Source of the DNA: Bacteroidales bacterium Bact_23
GTDB lineage: Bacteria; Bacteroidota; Bacteroidia; Bacteroidales; Lentimicrobiaceae
Assembly: GCA_001603685.1 (NCBI GenBank)
Contig: LUZO01000150.1
Span: 1-19,835 of the forward strand
Direction: 5' to 3'
DNA: 19,835 bases
The notes beneath the pieces are model-generated. The model did not search any database and was not told the DNA's origin. It saw nothing but the letters and a program-made list of their open reading frames with translations. Made by a program: the position numbers and the translations under genes. This document shows, in pieces, positions 1-7,327 of this stretch (position 1 is the first letter of the stretch; each line of letters starts with the position of its first letter).

Positions 1-2
1 TC

Positions 3-68
3 CTGATGGCAGATTCGGGGTTTATCCCCCTGGATAGTGTGGCGAGTGCGTTCCGGTTCAGAAAGTAA
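3..68 (+). CDS. Possible C-terminal tail of a gene entering from the left (partial)
   Basis: Reading frame 3 is open from the window edge to a TAA at 66-68 and encodes about 21 residues (LMADSGFIPLDSVASAFRFR then K). The other two plus frames stop within 40 bases. The peptide looks like ordinary protein sequence, and the region after it turns AT-rich at once, as expected past a gene end. No family can be named from so little. It could also be chance, since a 22-codon opening is not rare. Confidence 0.35.
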   Translation: MMADSGFIPLDSVASAFRFRK

Positions 69-206
69 GTGTGAATATAAACAAAGTGTTAAAAAGAAAG
101 TTTGTTAAAAGTTATTAATAAATGGAGAATCAAGCTAAATAATAGCCTGATCGGGATGATAATGGAAAATGATTAAAAACCTGCATCAAAGTGCGGGGAA
201 TATTGT

Positions 207-1091
207 TTAAGGCAGGGTCTGTTTGTCTGAAAGGTTCCACCAGGTATCTTCGAAGAAAAAAGCGGTAACCAGATTTCTCGGGGTAAGTTCAAAATAATAG
301 TTTTCGGCAGTAATTGCCTCGGGAGCGTTTTGCCACAGCTCATCCGATGGTTTCATTGGCTCCGGCAACGCTTTGATGTGGCTTTCGAAGCTTACCGGGG
401 CTCTCTTCCGGGAGTCGGTCATTACATAAAATGGCTTTCCGGCTTCGCGGCAGACCAGCGCCAGGGGATAGGTTCCCACTTTGTTGGTAAATCCGTCGGT
501 AAAGACATTGTCGGCGCCCATCACGGCAAAGTCAATCTCATGGATAAATCTCCCGATGGCTGCTTCGTTGATAAAATGAACCTTGCAGCCAAGGTTGCTC
601 AATATCCGCGCCTGTATTTTACCTTCGAATACCGGTCCTGCCATGGTCTGGTAAATGGCGGGAAAGATTTTATGATCGGCCAGATGGGCAAACAGGGCAT
701 GAATGCTGTAGCTGTTGCTGTGCAGCAGCACTTTTTTCCCCTGAAAAGGAACCAGACGCACCATCTTTTCGGCAGCCAGCCCGATGTTCTCTTCCCATTC
801 ACGCACATAGACGGAAATAAACTGAGAAATCTTGTGAATGGTCTTTTCCTCTGCCCACGATTCACGCTCTGACTGATCGAGAAGATCATAGAACTGCTGC
901 AAAAAATGATTCAGTACGCCCAGATCGGGAAACCGGGCGGTAACCATGTTGAGGCTGGCCCTCAGATATGCGGCATCAATCTCATGGCCATTGGTGTAAA
1001 CGACAATGCTTTTAATGACCTTTTCCAGGATAGCTGCCGAGCCCGAATAGTTGTCGGCTAAAAGTTCCTTAATCCTCAGTTCAAAAGACAT
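207..1091 (-). CDS. eIF2B alpha/beta/delta-family protein (ribose-1,5-bisphosphate isomerase / MtnA superfamily)
   Basis: This 294-residue protein has the two-part layout of the family: a helical N-terminal half (about 1-110) and a Rossmann-like C-terminal half (about 115-290). Visible family signatures are HSNSYSI at 124-130, a stretch with the EGKIQA pattern around 156-161, and GADNVFTDG followed by NKVGT at 192-207. In the sugar-phosphate isomerases of the family (MtnA, archaeal ribose-1,5-bisphosphate isomerase) the Asp of the GAD motif is catalytic and works with a Cys in the earlier motif. Here the Asp is present (194), but HSNSYSI has no Cys. That makes isomerase activity uncertain and resembles the eIF2B-like branch. 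Bacteria lack eIF2B, so the role is unknown; a nucleotide or sugar-phosphate binding function is inference. It is divergent from fbaA. ATG start at 1091; no clear promoter seen. Confidence 0.85.
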   Translation of the reverse strand: MSFELRIKELLADNYSGSAAILEKVIKSIVVYTNGHEIDAAYLRASLNMVTARFPDLGVLNHFLQQFYDLLDQSERESWAEEKTIHKISQFISVYVREWEENIGLAAEKMVRLVPFQGKKVLLHSNSYSIHALFAHLADHKIFPAIYQTMAGPVFEGKIQARILSNLGCKVHFINEAAIGRFIHEIDFAVMGADNVFTDGFTNKVGTYPLALVCREAGKPFYVMTDSRKRAPVSFESHIKALPEPMKPSDELWQNAPEAITAENYYFELTPRNLVTAFFFEDTWWNLSDKQTLP

Positions 1092-1180
1092 CTGTCGTAA
1101 CTAATTGAAAAACAGATTAATAAAACATTTTCTGGCATGCATATATCTGGTATAAAAATACAACATTACCAAAAAATGCT

Positions 1181-1188
1181 TACCTTTG
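1181..1188 (+). promoter_or_regulatory. Bacteroidota-type -7 promoter element for fbaA
   Basis: TACCTTTG matches the TAnnTTTG -7 consensus used by the Bacteroidota primary sigma factor. It lies 40 bases before the fbaA start, giving a predicted leader of about 30-35 bases. No good TTTG -33 box is visible about 20 bases upstream, so the strength is uncertain. The leader is AT-rich and has no Shine-Dalgarno sequence, which is usual in this phylum. Confidence 0.6.
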
Positions 1189-1228
1189 CGAAAGTAATTT
1201 ATTCTGTTCAATTTAAACGATATTTGAG

Positions 1229-2308
1229 ATGTCAGAGAAAATTTTTGATAAGGTAAAACCAGGTGTTGTTACAGGCAATGATCTTCAGGAGGTATTCCGG
1301 ATTGCGAAGAAAAACGGTTTTGCAATACCTGCCGTGAATGTTGTAGGTACCGATTCGGTTAATGCGGTTATGCAGGCAGCCAAAGAGGTGAACTCTCCGG
1401 TAATCATTCAGTTCTCGAACGGAGGTGCCCATTTTTATGCGGGCAAATTTCTGAGCAACGACGATCAGCGTGCTTCCATTCTGGGAGCCATTTCGGGTGC
1501 CAAGCACATTCATATGCTGGCTGAGGCTTACGGCGTGCCCGTAATTCTGCACACCGATCATGCTGCAAAGAAGCTGCTTCCCTGGATTGACGGATTGCTC
1601 GACGCCGGCGAAAAGCACTTTGCCGAAACCGGAAAACCGCTTTTCAGCTCACATATGCTCGACCTTTCGGAAGAGAGCCTTGAGGAAAACATCAAAATCT
1701 CAGGCCGCTACCTCGAGCGTATGAGCAAGATGGGCATGACCCTTGAAATTGAGCTGGGCATTACCGGTGGCGAAGAGGATGGCGTGGATAATACCGGCGT
1801 TGACAGCTCGAGGCTCTATACCCAGCCTTCGGAGGTTGCCTATGCCTATGAGCACCTGAAGAAAATCAGCGACAATTTCACCATTGCCGCTTCATTCGGC
1901 AATGTGCACGGTGTTTATAAACCGGGCAATGTGAAACTGGAGCCCATCATTCTGAAGAATTCTCAGGATTATATCCAGAAGCATCTGAATACGGGTGAGC
2001 GTCCCGTTAATTTTGTTTTCCACGGCGGATCGGGTTCGAGCCGTCAGGAGATCAGGGATGCCATCTCATACGGAGTTGTTAAGATGAACATCGACACCGA
2101 TACCCAGTGGGCAACCTGGGAGGGCATTCTGAACTTTTACAAGAAGAATGAGGGATACCTTCAGGGCCAGATCGGAAATCCGGAAGGCGACGACAAGCCC
2201 AACAAGAAGTACTACGATCCCCGCAACTGGCTGAATCAGGGACAGAAATCGATGATTGCCCGCCTGAAGGTGGCATTTGAAGACCTGAACTGCCTCGACA
2301 GAAACTAA
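1229..2308 (+). CDS. fbaA: Class II fructose-1,6-bisphosphate aldolase (class IIa, E. coli FbaA type)
   Basis: Cleaves fructose-1,6-bisphosphate to dihydroxyacetone phosphate and glyceraldehyde-3-phosphate, and runs the reverse in gluconeogenesis; zinc-dependent and cytosolic. At 359 residues it has the same length as E. coli FbaA, and the active-site landmarks fall in order: HTDHAAKK at 108-115 (zinc His111, catalytic Asp110), Glu175 in the LEIELG stretch, zinc His227 in GNVHGVY, zinc His265 in FHGGSGS (265-270), and the NIDTD substrate loop at 287-291. These are offset by one from the known E. coli numbering (Asp109, His110, Glu174, His226, His264). The ATG at 1229 follows a TAnnTTTG promoter, and the gene ends just before a strong hairpin. 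It appears to be a single-gene unit. The identification is secure. Confidence 0.98.
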   Translation: MSEKIFDKVKPGVVTGNDLQEVFRIAKKNGFAIPAVNVVGTDSVNAVMQAAKEVNSPVIIQFSNGGAHFYAGKFLSNDDQRASILGAISGAKHIHMLAEAYGVPVILHTDHAAKKLLPWIDGLLDAGEKHFAETGKPLFSSHMLDLSEESLEENIKISGRYLERMSKMGMTLEIELGITGGEEDGVDNTGVDSSRLYTQPSEVAYAYEHLKKISDNFTIAASFGNVHGVYKPGNVKLEPIILKNSQDYIQKHLNTGERPVNFVFHGGSGSSRQEIRDAISYGVVKMNIDTDTQWATWEGILNFYKKNEGYLQGQIGNPEGDDKPNKKYYDPRNWLNQGQKSMIARLKVAFEDLNCLDRN

Positions 2309-2331
2309 TCGCTGTTACTTTAACTTTAACT

Positions 2332-2375
2332 GAACAGCCCCGCAGGATGATCATCTGCGGGGCTGTTCGGTTTTA
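2332..2375 (+). terminator. Strong intrinsic terminator after fbaA
   Basis: Two perfect 14-base arms (GAACAGCCCCGCAG at 2332-2345 and its complement at 2355-2368) enclose a 9-base loop, and GG then TTTTATT follow. It starts 24 bases after the fbaA stop. The hairpin also sits past the end of the minus-strand stress-protein gene, so it may stop transcription from both sides, although the T-run is good only for the plus strand. Confidence 0.9.
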
Positions 2376-2450
2376 TTGCTATCCGGCAAAAACGGGGGCC
2401 TGCAAAAACTAAAGGATGCCGGGTAAGCCGTTATTCTTTAATCAGTTGCA

Positions 2451-3302
2451 TCAATATCCCATTGAAATCAGGATCTCGGTGGGGTGGATGCTGAGCACCG
2501 GGATGGGTGAATGGTGAACCATCTGCTGGGCGTAGGGGCCAAGCCAGATGTTGGATGCCGATTTTTCCTGCTCGGTCATAATCGAAAGCAGGTTGGCTTC
2601 AGCCTGTTTGGCATATTCCATAACGGTGGTGGCGATGTTATCGGCTTCCAGTTCAACGATAAAGTGCTTCACATTGTGCTCCTTAAGATATTTGGCAGCC
2701 TGCTTGGCATAACTCATAACGGTTCCCCTGACATTTTCAATTGAGGTGGTGTACATCGCCAGCACATGAATTTCGGCGTTGAACATTTTTGCCAACTCGG
2801 CGGTGAAAGGCACTTTCTGCCTGGTCTCCATGGTGCTGTCCATCGGCATTACGATTTTCGTCAGATCGCGGCCAATCTGAACGCCGCCCCGGATGGTGAT
2901 AACCGGGCAGGGAGCCGCGGTAACAATGCGGTTGGCGTTGCTTCCGATCCACAACTCCTCGAAGCCTGACGAGCCATGCGTACCGGCTACAATGAGCCAT
3001 GCATCCGAATCTTTGGCCTGGTTAACCACTTCGCGGTAGACCTTCCCTTCGCGGATGATGTAGTCTATCCTTGATTTTGGAAGATGCTTTTCATACTTGC
3101 TTATCAGCTGATTAAACTGATGTTCAACCTCTTCAAGCAGGTCGTCCGACAGGTCGGAAGACAGAATGGTCTTGGTAGTGTTGGGATTGTTAACCCATAA
3201 CATCAGCAGGTTCGATTCAGATTTGGCTGCTATGGTGATTGCGTGCTCAAGGGCGTTGATGGAGCAATCAGAAAAGTCGATGGCTGCAATAATGGTTTTC
3301 AT
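2451..3302 (-). CDS. Universal stress protein, tandem UspA-type (copy 1)
   Basis: A 283-residue protein made of two UspA-like halves (about 1-140 and 148-283). Members bind ATP or other ligands and support survival under stress or growth arrest. The first half has the ATP-binding signature: Asp9 in AAIDFS, then GTHG at 107-110, nine residues, and GS at 120-121. The second half lacks this glycine pattern and has instead a TEQE...ASNIWLGP..QQMV stretch, so it probably does not bind ATP the same way. I start the protein at the ATG at 3302 (MKTIIAAIDFS). The frame is open 27 codons further upstream, but that extension does not resemble the family, and the chosen start gives exactly the length of its paralogue at 4000-4851. 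A 7-of-8 match to the -7 element lies on the minus strand at 3403-3410 (weak). Confidence 0.92.
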   Translation of the reverse strand: MKTIIAAIDFSDCSINALEHAITIAAKSESNLLMLWVNNPNTTKTILSSDLSDDLLEEVEHQFNQLISKYEKHLPKSRIDYIIREGKVYREVVNQAKDSDAWLIVAGTHGSSGFEELWIGSNANRIVTAAPCPVITIRGGVQIGRDLTKIVMPMDSTMETRQKVPFTAELAKMFNAEIHVLAMYTTSIENVRGTVMSYAKQAAKYLKEHNVKHFIVELEADNIATTVMEYAKQAEANLLSIMTEQEKSASNIWLGPYAQQMVHHSPIPVLSIHPTEILISMGY

Positions 3303-3439
3303 GGCTGATATGTGTTGTGGTTCGGTTATGCTAATATATGAATTTTTTGTAATGGTTGCAAATTTTGTGGCAATTCCGCGCAATACTTTTATTTCGAGGG
3401 TAAAAATATAAAATTATCCGGATTTCGGCAATCTATCTG

Positions 3440-3496
3440 CGATTTTTTTTATCTGCCCTTCTTTTTATGATAAAAGCCTGGTTCTTAAAAAAATCG
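3440..3496. repeat. AT-rich inverted repeat between the SPOR gene and USP copy 1
   Basis: Arms CGATTTTTTT (3440-3449) and AAAAAAATCG (3487-3496) are perfect 10-base complements separated by 37 bases. It lies in the 271-base gap (3303-3573) downstream of the SPOR gene and upstream of USP copy 1. It could be part of a terminator or regulatory site, but A/T-run arms arise easily by chance in such AT-rich DNA. Otherwise the gap shows no gene. Confidence 0.3.
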
Positions 3497-3573
3497 GAAA
3501 CGGGCTAATTGGCATAAAGACAAATCATCCGCTCTGCTTCATTCAGATACATATTATATTTTTCCAATCGGTA

Positions 3574-3993
3574 TTATTCAATCCCTTCGGGAGGCAGGGC
3601 TGAGGGGGGATTTATCTTATCGCTGGTGGTAAAGGCGTTGGGATAATCGGCTTTTATGCTGTTCAGGAATCCCTCCGCCTCGAGGCGGGTTCTGAAATCG
3701 CCCACCCTAACGCGGTAGTATGGCTCTTTGAATGAAAGGTAGGTTTTTTCGTTGTGGTATTTCGTTGCAAAGCGGTTAAGGGCCTCGGTTGCCTTGCGTT
3801 TTGAGTTCGGTCCGGAATCGAAAAATATCTGCACCCTCCATCCGTTCAGGGTACTTTGGTGCCGGCATAGGTATTTGTGCTTTTCAATCAGAAGGTCAAT
3901 GCGCTCATCCCCAACAATCTGGACACTTCCATGCTGGGCGGCGGCAGTTAAACCAAAGGCGGCAAACGAAACAAGCAATATCAGATGACGCAT
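3574..3993 (-). CDS. Small exported SPOR-domain protein
   Basis: 139 residues with a clear signal peptide: MRH, a hydrophobic run to about residue 15, and a probable cut at AAA|Q (after 19). Residues about 50-125 fit a SPOR domain: GWRVQIFFDSG opening strand, a helix with KATEALNRF, PYYRVRVGDF at 91-100, and a closing helix EAEGFLNSI. SPOR domains bind denuded peptidoglycan glycan strands, often at division sites, so a periplasmic cell-wall role is expected but unproven. The frame could begin at a TTG at 3999, but the ATG at 3993 puts the basic residue directly before the hydrophobic core and is preferred. The start is 6 bases after the stop of the stress protein at 4000-4851, so the two are very likely co-transcribed and perhaps translationally coupled. 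Confidence 0.85.
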   Translation of the reverse strand: MRHLILLVSFAAFGLTAAAQHGSVQIVGDERIDLLIEKHKYLCRHQSTLNGWRVQIFFDSGPNSKRKATEALNRFATKYHNEKTYLSFKEPYYRVRVGDFRTRLEAEGFLNSIKADYPNAFTTSDKINPPSALPPEGIE

Positions 3994-3999
3994 GAACAA

Positions 4000-4851
4000 T
4001 TAACGCGTTGAAATCGAATATATTTCTTTGGGCTGAATGCTCAGCACCGGAACCGGCGAATGGTTGACCATCTGCTGGGCGAAAGGCCCGAGCAGAATGT
4101 TCGATGCCGTAGTCTCCTGTTCGGTCATAATGGCAATCAGGTCGGCATTTACCTTGCGGGCGTATTCGATGGCGGCATTGGTAATGTTGTTGGCCTGAAA
4201 GCTCTCAATATGGTGGTTTATTCCTTCGTCGGAAATATACTTCTGAACCTGACGGGCATAGTTATCAACCTTGCGCTGAATGGTTTTTATTGAGGTTGAG
4301 TAGAGTGCCAGAATGTGAATGTCGGCGCCGAAAAGTTTAGCCAGCTCAACCGTGAAGGGAACCTTCTGCCTGGTATCCAGGGTACTGTCAATCGGAAGTA
4401 CTATGCTTTTAATGCCGTTACCCGTAATCTGGTAGTCGTACCTTACGGTAATTACCGGACAGGGAGCATAGGAAACAATGCGGTAGGCGTTGCTGCCAAT
4501 CCAGAACTCTTCGTAGCCGGTAACGCCGTGGGTGCCGGCGATGATCAGAGATGCATCGTTGTATTTGGCCTGATTGGCAATCTCCTGATAAACCTTGCCT
4601 TTGCGAAGCTTGTACGAAAGTTTTCCGTGTTTCAGCCTGCCCTTTTTGGCTTTCAGAATCTCTTCCATATTTCTGGATGCCTCTTCCCTGAACTCATTCA
4701 CTTCGGAGGTAAAGGCAAAATCCTGATTCAGATTGTTGTCAACCCAAACCATCATAATGTTACTCTTAACGGTATTGGCAAAGGCGATGGCGTAATCGAG
4801 GGCGTGCAGCGATCCCTTTGAGAAATCAATGGCAACAATAATCTCTTTCAT
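4000..4851 (-). CDS. Universal stress protein, tandem UspA-type (copy 2)
   Basis: A 283-residue paralogue of the protein at 2451-3302, colinear along its whole length and first in the minus-strand block. The first half carries Asp9 (VAIDFS), GTHG at 106-109, nine residues, then GS at 119-120, the ATP-binding pattern of UspA-type proteins. The second half lacks it and keeps the same TEQE...ASNI.LGP..QQMV block as copy 1. The stretch with DST...TRQKVPFT at the start of the second half is also shared. The ATG at 4851 gives a family-typical start (MKEIIVAIDFS). A 7-of-8 match to the -7 element lies at 4893-4900 on the minus strand. The function is cytosolic stress adaptation by family; the ligand is unknown. 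The SPOR gene follows after 6 bases. Confidence 0.93.
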   Translation of the reverse strand: MKEIIVAIDFSKGSLHALDYAIAFANTVKSNIMMVWVDNNLNQDFAFTSEVNEFREEASRNMEEILKAKKGRLKHGKLSYKLRKGKVYQEIANQAKYNDASLIIAGTHGVTGYEEFWIGSNAYRIVSYAPCPVITVRYDYQITGNGIKSIVLPIDSTLDTRQKVPFTVELAKLFGADIHILALYSTSIKTIQRKVDNYARQVQKYISDEGINHHIESFQANNITNAAIEYARKVNADLIAIMTEQETTASNILLGPFAQQMVNHSPVPVLSIQPKEIYSISTR

Positions 4852-5072
4852 GGATTGACAGGGTTTGGTGAATCATGCATTGTTTTTAGCTGCTAAAATA
4901 TGGAATTTATAATATCAAACGAAGGATGGGCGGTTAAAAATATGATTTTAGTACCCAACCGTCAGATATTCAGCTTTAATGCCATGAAAAGTCTATGGCC
5001 GTTCGGTTTATTGCTCCGGAAATTTTTCCTGACTTTACGGCATCAAAAAAACAGCCCGGAGTGCTTTTTAAC

Positions 5073-5103
5073 TTTACACCGGTTTATTTATTGTTTACTT
5101 TTG
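5073..5103 (+). promoter_or_regulatory. Bacteroidota-type promoter for ruvB
   Basis: TTTA at 5073-5076 (one off the TTTG -33 consensus), 19 bases, then TACTTTTG at 5096-5103, a full match to TAnnTTTG. The -7 element ends 21 bases before the ruvB ATG, so the leader would be about 15 bases. The rest of the gap 4852-5124 shows no gene; a 71-codon open stretch there has no protein-like character and covers this promoter. Confidence 0.65.
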
Positions 5104-5124
5104 TCCACAACATAACCAAGACCG

Positions 5125-6147
5125 ATGAATCAAAACCTGGATGCCACCGCTGACCATTTGAGTGCCGCCGAGCGTGAGATTGAAAAAGTTCTCCGTCCGG
5201 GCGACTTTGGCGATTTTGCGGGTCAGTCGGGGGTGGTTGAGAATCTGCGGATCTTTGTCAAGGCTGCCAAACTCAGGGGTGAGGCGCTCGATCATGTGCT
5301 GATTCACGGGCCTCCCGGACTGGGCAAAACAACCCTTTCGCACATCATCGCCAATGAAATGGAGGTGAACATCCGCACCACCTCCGGCCCTGTTCTGGAT
5401 AAGCCCGGCGACCTTGCCGGACTGCTTACCAATCTGGAACCCAACGATGTGCTGTTTATTGACGAGATTCATCGGCTGAGTCCGGTGGTGGAGGAGTACC
5501 TCTATTCCGCCATGGAGGACTACCGTATAGACATTATGATCGAAACCGGGCCGAATGCCCGCAGCGTTCAGATTCAGCTCAGTCCGTTTACGCTGGTTGG
5601 AGCCACCACCCGTTCGGGATTGCTCACCGCTCCGCTGCGTTCGCGTTTTGGCATCAATGCCAGACTTTCGTATTACGATGCGGCAACGCTTGAGAAGATC
5701 ATCAGGCGTTCGAGCGGAATTCTGAAAGTGGATATCACGGATGAAGCGGCTTCGGAAATTGCCCGCCGGAGCAGGGGAACGCCCCGTATTGCAAACCTGC
5801 TGCTCCGCAGGGTGCGCGACTTTGCCCAGATAAAGGGCGATGGCTCCATCGACCTGCAAATTTCGCAGTTTGCCCTCTCGGCACTGCTGGTGGATAAGAA
5901 CGGGCTGGATGAAATGGACAATAAAATCCTCTCCACCATCATCGACAAGTTCCGCGGCGGTCCGGTCGGACTGACCACCATTGCCACTGCGGTCGGCGAA
6001 GACCCCGGAACCATTGAAGAGGTGTACGAGCCGTTTCTGATTCAGGAAGGATACCTGATGCGCACCCCCCGCGGAAGGGAGGTAACCCCGCTGGCTTATT
6101 CGCATCTGGGAAAAATAAAGCCCGGCAGCCAGCCCGAATTATTTTGA
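5125..6147 (+). CDS. ruvB: Holliday junction branch-migration ATPase RuvB
   Basis: Hexameric AAA+ motor that, with RuvA, drives branch migration of Holliday junctions during recombinational repair; RuvC then cuts. The 340-residue length is typical. Landmarks: Walker A GPPGLGKTT at 62-70, Walker B LFIDEIH at 110-116, sensor 1 GATTRSG at 159-165, the arginine-finger region LRSRFG at 171-176, and a C-terminal winged-helix domain from about 256 (GGPVGLTTIA, then EEVYEPFLIQEGY and TPRGR). No ruvA or ruvC is adjacent, which is common outside Proteobacteria. The gene has its own promoter at 5073-5103. There is no obvious terminator before queG: only a 7-base GC hairpin (6168-6174 with 6189-6195) without a T-run lies in the 223-base gap. 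Confidence 0.98.
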   Translation: MNQNLDATADHLSAAEREIEKVLRPGDFGDFAGQSGVVENLRIFVKAAKLRGEALDHVLIHGPPGLGKTTLSHIIANEMEVNIRTTSGPVLDKPGDLAGLLTNLEPNDVLFIDEIHRLSPVVEEYLYSAMEDYRIDIMIETGPNARSVQIQLSPFTLVGATTRSGLLTAPLRSRFGINARLSYYDAATLEKIIRRSSGILKVDITDEAASEIARRSRGTPRIANLLLRRVRDFAQIKGDGSIDLQISQFALSALLVDKNGLDEMDNKILSTIIDKFRGGPVGLTTIATAVGEDPGTIEEVYEPFLIQEGYLMRTPRGREVTPLAYSHLGKIKPGSQPELF

Positions 6148-6370
6148 CACTGATTTTTCGCTGCACCCCGGCAGTCCGGAACCGCCTGCTGCCGGAGCGG
6201 TTGCCGGCTTTGAAGATACATAACTCAACATCAATAATATAGCATACCTCGCAACGGATAACTGATATCCGGATTTTGCGGAATTAAATGAGCATAATGC
6301 TTTATTCGGGAAATTGGCCCTGTAGGCAGTGAAGGTTTTCGGGATAAAAAATAATAATCAGCGCCCCGGT

Positions 6371-7315
6371 ATGAATCTGAAAGCGGAATTAACGGAACTG
6401 GTAAAGCGTTCGGCCCTTGAGCTGGGATTCTCCTATTGCGGCATCAGCCGTGCCCGCCGCCTCGATGAGGAGGCGCCCCGCCTTGAGCAGTGGCTCAGCG
6501 AAAACAGGCACGGAAGGATGTCGTATATGGAGAACCACTTCGAAAAGCGCCTCGACCCGCGCCTGCTGGTTGAAGGGGCCCGCTCGGTGGTTTCGCTGCT
6601 GATGAATTACTACCCTGAAAGTCCGGAACAATACACCTCGCCCCTGAAAGTTTCGAAATACGCCTACGGCACCGACTATCACTTTGTAATCAGGGACAAG
6701 CTCTATCTGCTGGTTGAAAGACTGAAGGAGAAGGCGGGGGAGTTTAATTTCAGGGTTTTCACCGATTCGGCTCCGGTGCTCGACCGGGCATGGGCTGTAA
6801 ACGCCGGCCTGGGCTGGATTGGGAAAAATACCCTGATGATCACCCGGAAGCACGGGTCGTTTTACTTTATCGCCGAAATCATCTCGGAGCTGGAATTTGA
6901 GTACGATAAACCATTCGGCGGCAACTACTGCGGCGATTGCACCCGCTGCATCGATGCCTGTCCCACCGGCGCAATTACCGGTCCCCGGCAACTGGATGCC
7001 TCCAGATGCATTTCGTATCTGACCATTGAACTGAAAGACAATATCCCCGCTGAATTTGGGGGAAAACTGAACGGATGGATGTTCGGCTGTGATATCTGCC
7101 AGGATGTTTGCCCCTGGAACCGCTTTTCACTTGCGCACGGCGAGCCTGAATTCAGGCCGCGGGGCGAATGGACCGAATGGCCGCAGGAGGCGTGGGAGCA
7201 GCTTGAAAAGCCGGTGTTTGAAGAGTTATTCGGCAAATCGGCTTTAAAACGGGCGGGTTTTAAGAAACTGAAAAACAATATTACCTTTGCCGCAAATTCT
7301 ATCAATAAGGAATAA
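6371..7315 (+). CDS. queG: Epoxyqueuosine reductase QueG
   Basis: Cobalamin- and iron-sulfur-dependent reductase that turns epoxyqueuosine into queuosine at tRNA position 34, the last step of the pathway. Of the 314 residues, the N-terminal two thirds form the cobalamin-binding region, with the TDSAPVLDR signature at 131-139 and GWIGKNT at 148-154. Two [4Fe-4S] sites follow: Cys187, 190, 193, 197 (CGDCTRC..ACP) and Cys213, 240, 243, 247 (CDICQDVCPWN). It is shorter than E. coli QueG, lacking an extended HEAT-repeat tail. I use the ATG at 6371; an in-frame GTG at 6329 would add 14 residues (KVFGIKNN...) without family resemblance. An arginine deiminase gene follows after 12 bases, so the two probably share a transcript. 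No other queuosine genes are in the window. Confidence 0.96.
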   Translation: MNLKAELTELVKRSALELGFSYCGISRARRLDEEAPRLEQWLSENRHGRMSYMENHFEKRLDPRLLVEGARSVVSLLMNYYPESPEQYTSPLKVSKYAYGTDYHFVIRDKLYLLVERLKEKAGEFNFRVFTDSAPVLDRAWAVNAGLGWIGKNTLMITRKHGSFYFIAEIISELEFEYDKPFGGNYCGDCTRCIDACPTGAITGPRQLDASRCISYLTIELKDNIPAEFGGKLNGWMFGCDICQDVCPWNRFSLAHGEPEFRPRGEWTEWPQEAWEQLEKPVFEELFGKSALKRAGFKKLKNNITFAANSINKE

Positions 7316-7316
7316 T

Positions 7317-7321
7317 AAGGA
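7317..7321 (+). promoter_or_regulatory. Shine-Dalgarno-like site for the arginine deiminase gene
   Basis: AAGGA ends 6 bases before the ATG at 7328. It overlaps the end of the queG region and supports this start. Such sites are scarce elsewhere in the window. Confidence 0.45.
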
Positions 7322-7327
7322 ATATTT

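Noticed and set aside
330..872. A 180-codon plus-strand open frame opposite the eIF2B-like gene
   Set aside because: Wholly inside a well-supported gene on the other strand, with low-quality protein sequence.
4900..5115. A 71-codon open frame in the gap between the stress protein and ruvB
   Set aside because: Composition is not protein-like and it runs through the ruvB promoter; no family resemblance.
5095..6105. A 336-codon open frame on the strand opposite ruvB
   Set aside because: It mirrors ruvB almost exactly, has no recognisable domain, and is explained by the codon bias of ruvB leaving few stops on the reverse strand.
6168..6195. GC hairpin with 7-base arms between ruvB and queG, as a terminator
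   Set aside because: No T-run follows and the arms are short in GC-rich sequence; noted under ruvB only.
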